From positions 2,969,501-3,033,500 of the forward strand of contig NC_037091.1 of NCBI RefSeq assembly GCF_002994745.2: a DNA stretch of 64,000 nt, read 5' to 3'. The stretch comes from Rosa chinensis (taxonomy: Eukaryota; Streptophyta; Magnoliopsida; Rosales; Rosaceae). The translations under genes were made by a program, and so were the position numbers. The notes under the pieces were generated by a model. That model worked only from the letters and a program-made list of their open reading frames with translations, was not told the DNA's origin and did not search any database. Below, one piece after another: positions 15,930 to 27,288 of the stretch (its first letter is position 1; each line of letters starts with the position of its first letter).

Positions 15930-17828
15930 ATAAGACATGACTTTGCCAGGCATATGCAACCCATTTAGTAGGGTTATCACTTTAAACCTTACTGAATCGG
16001 ATCATTGCCCTTTGTTAATCGAGGTGAGTGCAGAAAGGTTGCCAACTAGAGGGAACTATCAATGCTTTCGTTTTCAGGAATGCTGGCATGGTAGAGAGGA
16101 ATGCAGCAATATCGTTCAACAGGAATGGGCATGACCTACTACTGGTAATGCTCTCAAACAGTTAGGGCACAAAATCAAGTGTGCAGGTAAAAGGTTGATG
16201 AAATGCCAAACTGATTTTGATAAGCGGAAAGTGCTAAAGGAGAAGCTTAGTGACATTATGCGTCTTCCACATACGTACTCAGCAGCAATATGATGAACAA
16301 CATGAATTGCATGTCAATTAAGGTCAATTACTTGCTCAACATGAGAAGTATTGGAGGCAATGACCTCGAGCATTATGGTTGCGTGATGGTGATAGAAACT
16401 TGGCTTAGTTTCATAGAAAAGCAAGCAACAGAAGGAGCAGAAACACAATCAAGGGTATGGTTGATGAAAATGGAGAATAATCTCTGCACAAACTCAAATT
16501 CAAAGGCTCGTGAGGAATTATTTCCAGAAAATCTTCTCAATTGAAGGCACTGAAGCAGAATCCATTAGTGAAGTCATTGAAGCGCAACAAATGTATTAGG
16601 CTTACTAAAACAGTACACTAATGAAGAAATAAAACCGCCGTTTTCCAAATGTATCTTTCCAAAAGCCCCAATCCGGATGGTATGTCCTCTTTTTTCTTCC
16701 AAAAATATTGGAACGTTGTGAGTCAAGATGTTTGCATTGCAATACTTAATCTACTTGAGAAAGGTGAGATGTGGCCTGAATTGAACTTCATACATCTATG
16801 CTTAATTCCAAAAATAGAAGACCCTAAGGATGCAACACATTTCAGATCCATTGCTTTATGCAATGTGATTTGTAGAATCAACTCAAAAGTAGTAGTAAAT
16901 AGACTTAAAGTGTGGCTGTTTGATATTATTTCCCCTTTGCAAAGTGCATATGTTCCTGGATGATTAATTTCTGACAATACTTTGGTGGCAACTGAAGATG
17001 CTCATCTTATGCATTAATTGAGATAACAGGACATATGTTTCTTCTCATTGCATGAAACTGGACATTAGCAAAGCATATGATCGTTTGGATTGGTCTTTCT
17101 TGTATGCAATACTGTCTGAATTGAGTTTTGCTTCTCATTGGATCCAAATGGTTATGAACTGTGTCATGTGAGTAATATACTCTATTCTTGTGCATGGTGA
17201 ACCAGCTTTACAGATTGTGCCAACAGGGGGTTATTACAGTGTAAGGCAGGGTGACCCTTTATCATCCTATTTTTTATTCTTTGCAGTGAATGATTGTCTA
17301 CCCTAATATCACAAGCTATGAGCATAATGTTATTAAAGGACTTACCATGTGCCCTCAAGCTCCGACTCTTCACCATTTATTCTTTGCAGATAATAGCTAT
17401 TTGTTTGGGACAACCATGATGAATGTTTTCAGTACAGGAAAATCCTAGACACTTATGAAAAAGCATCTGGACAGTAAGTGAACTTTCAGATAAGCAGTGT
17501 TGTCTTCAATAATAATGTGCATGATGATAGACAAAAAGAATTGGCAGAGATTTTGGAGGTTAGGTGTGTTAAAGAGAATGTAGATACTTCAAACTGCCTA
17601 TTGAGAGTTGGAAGATCAAAGACTGCTATCTTTGAATACATCAAAGAAAAACTCACAAATAAGCTTATCAGCCGGAAAGCTAAGCTCCTCAGCTTTGCAG
17701 ATAAAGAAACCTTAATTAAGGCTGTAGCACAAACTATACCTCTATATTCAATGAACTGTTATTTGTTACCAAAAGGCCTATGTGAAACACCCTACCCAAT
17801 TGTTCTCTCATCTATTCGTCGTCTATAA
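15930..17828 (+). mobile_element. Degenerate L1-type LINE (non-LTR retrotransposon), 5'-truncated
   Basis: Broken + strand reading frames show the order of an L1-type ORF2. An endonuclease C-terminal TESDHCPLLIEV motif lies near 15985. Then come reverse transcriptase blocks: KSPNPDGMSSFFFQKYW (about 16660), HLCLIPKIEDPKDATHFRSIALCN (part; about 16790-16860), SAYVPG (about 16945), KLDISKAYDRLDWSFLY (about 17060) and a FADD-box derivative FADNSYLF (about 17385). Many stops and frameshifts make it inactive. The 5' part (ORF1 and most of the endonuclease) is missing, as expected for an incomplete insertion. Confidence 0.85.
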
Positions 17829-20187
17829 AGGGAGATAAGATAGAAAACTCATATGAATATGTTGCTTGTGAAGAGAAAAAGGGAGAATGGTATATATTTT
17901 TCCTTCATTTAGAAAAGTTGTTCAATTTCTTGAGTGCGCCAAACACAGGAAATGATAAAATTTCATTCCCAACATTTCCATTTTACGAACCAAACAAGGC
18001 CTTATTGTAAGAAGACAAGCAGAGATAGGACAACTAATTAGAGGAAACAAAATAAGGGCCATCCAAAGATTGAGGTGTTGTCACATCGGGCACATCTTCT
18101 ATCATTGATACCGAACGAAAGCATCTTCCACTTACTACTGCATATCAGTTTGACGTTTATAAATGATATTTGTTCTTTTATATTTGTCTAAAGAAGATAA
18201 AAAGACTGATTCTCTGTATTTTTTAATTATGGATGGGATGATTGCTCATGCATATGTCTGTTTTTTTCATGCGTCTAGATCATTTCCCATCTAAAAACAT
18301 GGTCTTTACTTTTACTCATAATGTCATAGCTAATCAATACTTCAGTGATGTATAAAAAAAATATTGCTGTCAATTTATCAATTATTGTTGGTGTCTCAAA
18401 ACGTCTTTCATGCCTGATGATACTGAAAAGTGGGGGAGCTAGGAATATACTTCAATACCAAACAGAAAGAGTTCAATATCAAATCTCCAAACTTGTACAT
18501 ATGTTACCAATAAGAGAACCACCGAAGGGGTGGTGTGTGATCTCCGCCATCAACTAGGAGCAAATTATTATTGAGCTCCTATGATTTTGCTAAGAGTACG
18601 TGCTGGGATTGAAAACCCATGTCCCAATTAAGGAAAACCTCATGGTTCTAGTGTAAGATGGAAAGAAAATTCCAAGAAGACAAGCCAATTGCTGTGTGAT
18701 TTTAATTTCTATGTTTTTGGATTCTGGACTTATGATTGTGCTAAGGCACTGGCCATGAGAATAGAGAAGGTTAGGAGTGCTAAAAACTTCACCTTCTAAA
18801 TTAAGGATTAATATTTCTAGTAGTTCCAATAATCTAGAAGCACAATGTGAGGGATTGGCTTCAATGATTGCATCTAACAAGGACCGCAACTTGTATGACA
18901 CTATGAATTGAGATACTTCAAATTGCAGAGAACGAGACGAGGAAGAACACTGAGAAATCAATTTCCCTACTTTGAGGCTATCCAGTAAGCTCACTGCTGG
19001 AACTTGTCGTTGCTTCCCCTAGCTTGATGGACTTTGACTTGAATCATATAATCTCGCAAGCATACGAATCGTGTCAAATAAGGAAAGTATTTGGACCTTG
19101 GTTTATCGTATCTCAGGGATCAGGTGTTGGAGCTAACCAAGATAATTGGCGGTAGGATACTAAAAGCACACAAGAAAAAATAAAAAGTAAAATAAAAATT
19201 ATAAACAATCAAGGTACTAAGCCTTGGTAATGCTCGGCTTAGCTCACACCAAGCCTATTCAAAGGCAATAACTTGTAGCCTCAAAGTGAATATGCACAAA
19301 TGAGTCGATGGATTCAATGATTGAGAGTTGATTTAAACTTAACAAAAATAATAAAATGCAAAGCGATTAATAAAAATGCAAGGAAATTAAACTAGAAAAG
19401 TGTTAACAATATAATGAGAATGTCAGGTGCTAGGGAGGTTACTTCACCCAAATCTCACGTGTCGGAAGCTAATCTAATGTAGATGCAAATTTCCTACTTT
19501 AGCGGTAGTTGTATCCAAGGCGGTTCAAGGCTCAAGGACCGAAATTCTCTTTCATGGTATTCCTACTCCGGTTCAAGATCGTAGGAACTCACTTGGGGTG
19601 AAATAGAGCCGGTTCAAGGGTCTCTAATTCACATCAAGAGGCCTAAAGATCAAGGAATTAGACTGCCAAGCGACCCGCCCGCGCATTCACTCAACGGGTG
19701 TAAATCACCATGCTTATAATCCCTCGAATAGGAATTTGAAGGTTTCTAGTTTATGAATTAAAGGGGGTCAAGCCTCTAACTCCATCCTAAACATGCTCAA
19801 AATACACACTATGGTGTTGACTAGGCTCTTGGTTATGCATTTTAACCCAACAAAAATAGATATAAGCATTCATCATATGAGCATCATTACATTAAAATAA
19901 ACATTTTTACACAAGATTTGGACTAGAGCACACAATCCTAGCCCCCAACAACAAAACTACTGACTACCCATCACCAAACTAACATCAAAATACATAATTT
20001 AAAGAGGAACAAAGTGATGAGAAAGAGGAATTTTGGTGAGGTATATCTTGGTGAGGTGAAGAAAAGATGAGATATATATGGGGCGAGTGGGTTTGGTGTT
20101 AGAGAGAAAGAGGATGGAGTGCTGCTGTTTTTGGTTGAGGTCAGAGAGAATAGGGCTTGATGGGGTAGATGGTGCGGCTGAATTGAG
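17829..20187. other. Transposon-derived or unannotatable sequence
   Basis: At 17980-18002 the sequence ends CGAACCAAACAAGGCC followed by TTA, which matches one end of the Tourist-type MITE at 60736-61192. It is probably a truncated copy. An open frame on the minus strand at 18590-18994 (134 codons) resembles nothing I recognise. 19020-20187 is low-complexity, LTR-like non-coding DNA with no RT, integrase or gene motif. Confidence 0.4.
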
Positions 20188-20190
20188 GTT

Positions 20191-20232
<42 letters not shown>
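20188..20232. repeat. (TG)n(TA)n microsatellite
   Basis: A compound dinucleotide repeat, TG then TA, directly at the left edge of the hairpin MITE. A second (TA)n tract flanks the right edge at about 20643-20661. Confidence 0.9.
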
Positions 20233-20235
<3 letters not shown>

Positions 20236-20646
20236 CCCTTCTTGGGTGCGGACGTCCACAATTTTTGCTTAGGTGCGGATTTCCAGTTTTTCCCCACTTT
20301 CTGATCATATTTTCACATCTTAGCCGTTCAGTTTTTAGGTCCTAATGTATAGATCACCTCTGCAAAATTTCAGCCAATTTGGTGATCTTTAAGGCATCCA
20401 AAACTGCAATTTACCATTATAAATACGAATGGTTCCGGTTCGACAGATTCGGTCCGTTTGTGTAAATTACAGTTTTGGATTCCTTAACGATCACCAAATT
20501 GGATGAAATTTTGTAGAGATGATCTATACATTAGGAACTAAAAATTGAACGGTTAAGATGTGAAAATATGATCGAAAAGTGGGAAAAAATGGCAAATCCG
20601 TAACTTTTTACTTCGGTGCGGATATCCGCACCTGAGCAAACTTCTA
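20236..20646. mobile_element. Hairpin (foldback) MITE, about 410 bp
   Basis: The left half (about 20236-20414) is repeated as its reverse complement in the right half (about 20462-20646), with a central spacer of about 47 bp. The arms match along almost their whole length, for example CCGTTCAGTTTTTAGGTCCT on the left and the inverted AGGAACTAAAAATTGAACGG on the right. The outer ends carry GGTGCGGA(C/T)(G/A)TCC inverted repeats. Both ends abut TA repeats, so insertion was probably into TA and the target duplication cannot be told from the microsatellite. A transcript would fold into a long hairpin. Confidence 0.8.
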
Positions 20647-20661
20647 TATATATATATATAA

Positions 20662-21227
20662 TATATTAGGTTCTGGGTGGCTATTCTAATTGCCAAGAGA
20701 GGAAGAGATGGATAAGGCAATGTGGTGTTGTCCCGGTGTTGATTCTGAAGAAAGAAAAATCAGTTGCCACGTGTCACATGATGGATGGTGGAGGATTGAT
20801 CATGTGCAACCAGAAATAAAAGATAAGGAGAAGGTAGGGGCTGCACGTGCTTGACAATAATCATGCTTAATTAACATTGTGCTACTACCCTTGATCAATT
20901 AAGTAATTAACCACTTGATTAATTATCTTATTCAATCAAACTTCATTTCTTTCTATTTTTTTTCCTCTTCTCAATGTACTTCGGCTCATATTTTCGGCTC
21001 ATATTTTAGGCAGCTATGAGATCACTTCTTCATTGGCATTGACTACGGTTGACCGGTATTGACCTCATCGTCTTTTTGTCGAACACTCCAATCTTCACCG
21101 TTTTCGCCTCATTTTATCTCGTTTCCGCAACTCCACTTATTTTTTACAAAATAAAATAAAAATAGATTAAATACATATTAATTGATTTAGAGATCAGCTT
21201 AATTCTAGTGTTTAGAATGTAATTATA
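20662..21227. other. Non-coding flank between hairpin MITE and CACTA element
   Basis: LTR-like A/T-rich sequence with no ORF or repeat I can name. Confidence 0.35.
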
Positions 21228-21588
21228 CACTACAAAAAAGAATTCAAATTGCCACGGCGTAACGCCGTCGCGGAAAGCCAATTTGCAGTCGCAAAAGACC
21301 AATGGCGACGGCAATTTTGCCGATGTCGTTGGTGGCGTCGCCATTGATATTTGCGACGGCAAATTGCCGTCGCAAAATGTGAATTATTAATTAAAAAAAA
21401 AAATCTAGCATACCAAAATTTGCATGCTAGAATTTTTAAAAATTTTTATTTTAGGGAAGAAAGTGATACAAAGGAAAAGTTCCATCAAATTACTTTTTAA
21501 CATCAATTTTATATATCTTCACCAATGTTCAAATACATAAATTTACAAAATTAAATTACATATAGTTAATGTACTGGAAAACTGGTAA

Positions 21589-21642
21589 TCAGAACACTTC
21601 ATTTCCTCCATCTTCACTAGATTCTGAAGATGACATCAAACC
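21589..21642 (-). pseudogene. Possible terminal exon of captured sequence inside the CACTA element
   Basis: After a CGCAG acceptor, 17 acidic/Ser-rich codons (GLMSSSESSEDGGNEVF) end in TGA. It lies in the same orientation as the captured TOP6B exons and could serve as the 3' exon of a chimeric transcript. The evidence is weak: only a splice acceptor and a short frame. Confidence 0.3.
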
Positions 21643-22336
21643 CTGCGTTGGATATAATCACATTAAATTCAAACCAACTAACTTTCGCATTCTATAAACA
21701 TTATCACTGTCAAAATTAACCAGCAAAATAGTTACTGCTTGTAAAGAGAGCTAAAAGAAATTGAGAAAGAACAAGCATGACATGAAGTTCATAGATAAAT
21801 TTGCTTTTGATATGGTAAAATTTTTGGAACCTGAACATTTAATACAAACCAAACACATATCAACTAACTTGCTTATGAGATAATGCATTTATCTAGAAAG
21901 CCTATCTTGTTTTTGGCATGAATATATCTAAACCTAACATATTTCACTAGAAAATCCTATAGCTTTTCTTTCAACAGATCTCCAGTCCCACTTCTGTAGA
22001 ATAACAACACTTGATGAATTACAAAAGACAACTTTTAAGATGAACAACCTGACAATTTGAAAACCATATCAAATTTTATTATATAAGATTCTGAGTGCTT
22101 GCCAATATCCACCAAAACGTTTCCACATGCTTATAATATCAAACTCATAAAAATATGTGTCTGCCATTACATAAATTCGATTATTTAAATTCATATGCTG
22201 CATACTTTTCTTCTAACAAGACAGAGGACCCCTTGTTGATAAGATATATGCAATGAAACTGAAAAATTAGGGGCACCCAAATCAAAAAGACCACAAACCA
22301 CATTGTGATTTATCATATCCAATAACTAGCACTCAC

Positions 22337-22816
22337 ATTGTGATTTCTATCAGAGGAAGCTCCGATATGGACTCCGTCGAATCAAATGAGTTCTCCACAA
22401 GTTCCCTCACAGTAGTATAAAGACATTTCCCTGGCTAAAACATCCAAAGTCAGACACTCCAAACACCTCTACATTTTACAGAAAGCTTCAAATTTGATCC
22501 TGGAAATAAATAATCAAAGAAAAAAGGCATACATTACCAAATCCAGCAATGTTCTTATTCTCAGCGAAGAACTCAGCTGGAGATTCTGCAGCAAAATTGA
22601 AGATAAAAACCAAATCAATATGAAACCCAATACAAAAAAAAAAAAAAATCAAAGATAGACCCAATCAATACATAAAGACACAGTCTTTTTATAGAGACAA
22701 TAATAGAGAGACTGACTCTGCTCAAGAACACTGTCTTTGGGCTTCTTTGCCGGAGTCTTTGATTTGGGTTTCTTACTGCTCTTCAAACCGAAACCATTAA
22801 TATTCAGAAAGCTGAC
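22337..22816 (-). pseudogene. TOP6B: Captured fragment of DNA topoisomerase VI subunit B (three exons)
   Basis: On the minus strand three exon-like blocks keep canonical splice sites and a continuous frame. Block 22717-22816 is a Lys-rich N-terminal region (KSKTPAKKPKDSVLEQ) with donor A|GTCAGT. Block 22533-22585 encodes SPAEFFAENKNIAGFGN. Block 22337-22434 encodes PGKCLYTTVRELVENSFDST then ESISELPLIEIT, with donor AT|GTGAGT. This matches the start of the GHKL ATPase domain of plant TOP6B as I know it; the helix holding the Mg-binding Asn is VRELVEN. The rest of the protein is absent. It lies inside a CACTA element, so it is a transduplicated gene fragment. Confidence 0.85.
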
Positions 22817-24011
22817 CTGCAATTCAACACCACAAACCACCAAATCTGCCCCTGAAACTCACCAAATCCCACAAATCAAACTCATTTCCACACGAAAATC
22901 CACTCCAAAACCAGAAATCCACCAAAACATAAAATAATCGATGAGAAGAGAAGAAGCAGTAGTACCTTTCTTGGCCAAAAGTGTCCTAAATCTGGGCCTT
23001 GATGACCGATTGGCCAGCTACGTCGACGTTGAGGGTTCTGGAGAGGAGATTGGATTTGCTGACGCCGAGGGTCAAGAGTGAGAGCTGAGAGGAAGAGCCG
23101 CAGAGGTGAGGAAGACTGATTGTGAGAGAGAGAGCCAGAGAGGCGGAGTTGCAGTCTTGCAGAGAGCAGCGAGAATAGAGGGAGGGAGCCAGAGAGGCGG
23201 AGTCGCACCTGTAGATGAATCAATTCCCGAGCTTGACCTAGTTTTGAAGGCAGCCTCAAGCTTCGGCGCGTAGAGAGAGTAAACCACCAGACCAATAGCG
23301 ACTTTGATTTGAGCCTTGCCATCGGAGAAGGCTGAGGAATCGAGTGAGATGGTGAGATGAAGGCGGCTCTTGGTCTTAATCAATCAAAACATTCAAATCA
23401 ATCAAAACATTCAAATAATCAAATCTATTAACTGGAGATCGATGGGTCGGAGACCAACATCCCAACAATGAAGTATAGAGAGATGGTTTACTTACAGTGG
23501 GTCGAAGCAAAGCCGTGGGTCGGCGGTTCAGCGGTTCGAGATTACGAATAGGAAGACTGAGACTGAGAGGCTGAGGGAGTGAGATGACTGATTGAGAGGT
23601 TAGAGCTAGCTTAGAGATAAGGCCGAACAGTCGAACTTTGCGGTGGGTCGGCGACGACTGAAACTGAGGGACAGAGGGAGTGAGTCGAAGAGAGGCTGAG
23701 GGTCAGGGTCAGTCGAAATCTCGAATAGAGGCTGAGGGAATGAGGGATTAGGGTTAGCGACTTAGATTTAGGTGGGATCGTAATCCCCTGCTACAAACAT
23801 ATCGTAAGCATATTATTTTACTACGGCTAACTCTTTCCGAAGTAAACCATTGGGTTTGCCACGCCCAATGGCGACGGCAGTTGTTACCATCGCAAATATT
23901 TTGCACAATCGCGACCCCTCAGTTTTTGCCGTCGCAAAATAGGAGGCATTGGCGACGGCAATTGAAGGCCGACGCAAATTGGTGAAGCTAATACAATTCT
24001 TTTTTGTAGTG

Positions 24012-24274
24012 ATTACGAGCATAACAATGCAAGTAATCAGACTTTTACTTTAGCTTCATTGTGAAATTAAGTTCAGAATGAGAGGATTGAGTTCATTGTT
24101 GGCAAAAGAATAGACTAGAAGTAACAACTCCAACCACAAAAGTATAAATATGCAAAGAAATAAAAGAATAAAGGAAAGGGAACAGCTGATATAACGTGGT
24201 TCGGCAAGATGCCTACGTCCACGGAGTAGCAACAACAAGAACTTCCACTATGAAATAATGGGTGGGTACAAGAG
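24012..24274. other. Copia-like LTR debris
   Basis: A short stretch between the CACTA end and the solo LTR. It contains a phrase (ACGTGGTTCGGCAAGATGCC) of a type I associate with plant copia LTRs. No coding content. Confidence 0.35.
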
Positions 24275-24430
24275 TGTAATGACTTGGATTTTCGTATTAA
24301 TTTTTTATTTTTTTTCTTGAAATTAATAAATATCCCAGTTGGTACAAATTATGGTTTCGATGCCTTGTTTTTTTGGTTAATCATGAATTAGATTTATTTC
24401 CAACTATTATTCACTCGAAATGTTTCGATT

Positions 24431-25740
24431 TGTGAGGGTGACTTTGTGACTTTGACTCTTTGCAGCAAGACCCTCTTAGTTGTGCGAGACTAGGCCCAAA
24501 ATCGTTCAAAGGTTGACCCAAGAACAACTTCGTTGTGACCTGCTAGATGTAACAACAGCTATTTGGCTTGACGATAACGGCAGCTACTTGGCTTGATGAT
24601 AACAGCAGCTACTTGACCTGATGATAACAGCAGCTACTTGGCTTGACTTCATAAGAACAGGACTTATAGGAGGGCATGGTGTGGGAGCTAGATGCATGAG
24701 AGTTTAGCAGAGAGGGAGAATTCCAGCAGTAACATGATTTCTGGATTTTGGGTTAAGGTTGGTTGGGAAGAATTTAAGGCTAGGGATTCAGAGATAAAGC
24801 TTGATCTCTTGCTTGATGTTTCTGGGCTGTTGTGGCTTGGTTTTCTACGGCAACGAACTCGCCCTTTATAGACGGGGAGGATTTCTGCCAAGAACCAGAG
24901 GCTTTGAAAGGGCATCCTTAGTTTTGATGGGATCAATCTAAAACCTTCAGCTTTTGTTTTCCCCATGAAATCAAAAGAATGAAGGCTTGCTTTGGCCATG
25001 TGGGTAAAGACTGGTGGCGCGGGTATGGGACGGCGATGGGGATCCCAGATTTCGTGCTGCCGTGATTTTTAAGAAATCATAATCCCTTGTTTTGTGCTAT
25101 CGTAAATTGTGATCACAAATACCTAAGGATTATTGGAAATTGAGGCAGGATTTCGGAGGATGAGAGTTGGGAAGTTTTGCATAGACTTTGGGTTCTTACC
25201 AGAAAAGGATGGAGTAGTAATCCCAGCAACAACTTGATGGAACAACGTTCCTGATTTGGGGAAGAAGACTCCAACGTCTTTTTGGGCTACGGGTTCTAGT
25301 GTAGTGGACTTTGGGTAGGGGAATGACTCTAGTGGGCTCTAAGTCTTGTTTGGGCTTGCTTTCATCTCTCTACTAGCCCATGTTAAGATATTGGCCCTCG
25401 AAGCATGAATTTTGGTTGCCAAGTCCAAAATTGCCGACGGGCCTCATCATAACAATGGGCCTCGCACGATCAGTTACCTTCCACACCACATCCCGCCGTA
25501 TAAGCCCCAAACGTAGCTTGGGCCCTACGTGTATCGCGTGGTAAATAAGCGTGTCGGTCCATTTAGAAATCCCTGTCAATTGTTTGAATATTTAGGCATC
25601 TCGTATCGCTTGTTTAAATAGAGAATTTCCCTTCGCCGCGAAATGGGCTTGCTTGAAGGCCCAATTAGGTTATGAGGTCGATGACTCGTTCCCTTTGCCT
25701 GTCACTTAAATTCGAACTTGTGGAAATTTGGGTATCAACA
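24431..25740 (-). repeat. 3' LTR of outer Tat element
   Basis: 1310 bp. On the plus strand it reads TGTGAGGGTGAC to GGTATCAACA, and it aligns over its full length with 50356-51664. Near 24550-24640 it contains tandem-like AACAGCAGCTA(C/T)TTGGC motifs that are also kept in the other LTR. Confidence 0.95.
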
Positions 25741-25753
25741 TTAGCCCCCTTGA
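25741..25753 (-). promoter_or_regulatory. Polypurine tract of outer Tat element
   Basis: On the minus strand TCAAGGGGGCTAA sits directly before the 3' LTR, the usual place for the plus-strand DNA primer. Confidence 0.7.
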
Positions 25754-26947
25754 TTTTGTAGCTCGTGTGACCGTGTTACAGGCTACATAATCAAAAATTC
25801 GAAGACTTATCGAGTGATTGTACATAACCCTCCCTTTCTCTTTTTTTTTTTTTTTTTTTTTTTTGAGTTGAGTCGGTGTGTGTATCTCATTGATACAATC
25901 CATGACTCATTAGGCTTCCCACGTGACAACAGACCTTCGCCGTCATTGGACTCCTAGTTAGAAGAGAAGAATCCTACTTTTCAGCTATTTTTTCTTCTAG
26001 GAAAACAGCATTGGCGTGTAGAGTCGTTTCCGTTTCTCCTCGTTTTCTTCCATATTTCGGTTTGCACGAGACGCTTTTCTCCAAGAGTCGGACTCTCGTT
26101 TTAAGGAAAGGAACTCATCTCCCTTTAGATCTATTTGGCTTGAGAGCCTCCATTCCTGCTTCCTTACTCTCTCAAGAAACAGAGCGGGCGCACCGCACTC
26201 GTTACGCGGCCAATCTGCGATTTTCTTCTACACTTGGTAAGCCTAACAGATTGCATCCCCTTTTGCTCGACTATCTCCATCTTTTGCTATCTTTGTCTCT
26301 TTTCTTCTCTCTTCTCTTCTTTGTTTCAAAACCCGCCGTTGCTGTAATCTCACATTTAGCCAAAGCGGTATCAGGTTGCAAATACGATTGCCTATTGCTG
26401 GTGTGATATTGTTGATTCGCTGCCGTGATTGATTCGTCGCGTGTTCTATTCTGGTGTTATCGATTCTGCTATTGCAATTGCTTGTGGCTTTGGCTATATT
26501 AATCTGCTATCGAGATCATATTGTGCTTGATATGTTACCGCGTGTTTTGATCTGTAAGTATTTCTTCCCATTCCGCATCCTAACTTGTTTCTATATTTAT
26601 TTATTATTATTATATATATATATTTTTTCTTGGCTTGGCTTGGCTGCATGCACTCAATAGCCTTGGTTTTGATTAGTTCCCTGCCTGATGTAATGATATA
26701 TTGATTCAGTATGAGTGACTTGATCTTTTGCTTTACGCGTGGAGGACTTTTTTTTTTTTTTTTACTGCTGTGATTGCCATTAAACACGATGGGGCTTGTT
26801 GTTAGTTTGCCTGGTTCATCCTATAAGATGTGCTTATTAGCTTGGTTGGGGTTATGTGGATTCAATAGTTTTAACTTTTAGCTTAGCCCTTTGCTTGGTG
26901 TGAGATTATGAATTGGCTGAGCATGGAGTAGCTTGGACTGTTGTTGT

Positions 26948-26986
<39 letters not shown>

Positions 26987-27288
26987 ATTGTGCGCATTAT
27001 GCGTGGAGTCTTACTGCTGTGGTCGCAATGGAACATGACGTAGCCTGGTATCGCATAGTTTAGTTTATCGCATAAATTGCGCCTGTTAGCTTGGATTGAA
27101 TGCGTTGGCCTTGCGTCTTTCATTCATTTTTTTTTTTGCTCGGCCTCTTACTTGACATGTAACAGTTAGTTGATTCAAAGTATATTGTTTGTGAATAGCG
27201 TGCTGTGATTCAATAGCTTATCCCTTCTTTCTCTTGTTAAGAAACACCTCATTGTATGTGGAGATCCCTGTATCTTTCTAATCACGTC
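25754..27288 (+). other. Promoter/leader region of the antisense accessory gene
   Basis: T-rich + strand sequence with several poly(T) runs (about 25840-25864, 26749-26763, 26949-26984), as expected of a leader with introns upstream of the accessory coding exons. An open frame at 26011-26406 has no recognisable domain. I do not call it a gene. Confidence 0.4.

Larger units (their letters stand above)
21228..24011. mobile_element. Non-autonomous CACTA (En/Spm-type) DNA transposon
   Basis: Both ends are CACTACAAAAAAGAATT in inverted orientation (21228-21244 and the complement ending at 24011). Both termini are followed by subterminal repeats of the form GCGACGGCAATTTTGCCGTCGC, present many times and in both orientations. 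That is the classical architecture of transposase-binding subterminal regions. The flanking triplets are ATA and ATT, an imperfect 3-bp target duplication. No TnpA/TnpD-like transposase is visible. The interior instead carries exons of a host topoisomerase VI gene (22337-22816). Confidence 0.85.

Noticed and set aside
18590..18994. 134-codon ORF on the minus strand
   Set aside because: No recognised domain, no splice or start context, and it lies in transposon-like sequence. Kept only as a note.
23072..23383. Ser/Leu-rich minus-strand ORFs inside the CACTA element
   Set aside because: Low-complexity translation of GA-rich DNA with no transposase or known domain.
26011..26406. 131-codon + strand ORF upstream of the PMD gene
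   Set aside because: Composition and position fit a leader region; no domain was recognised.
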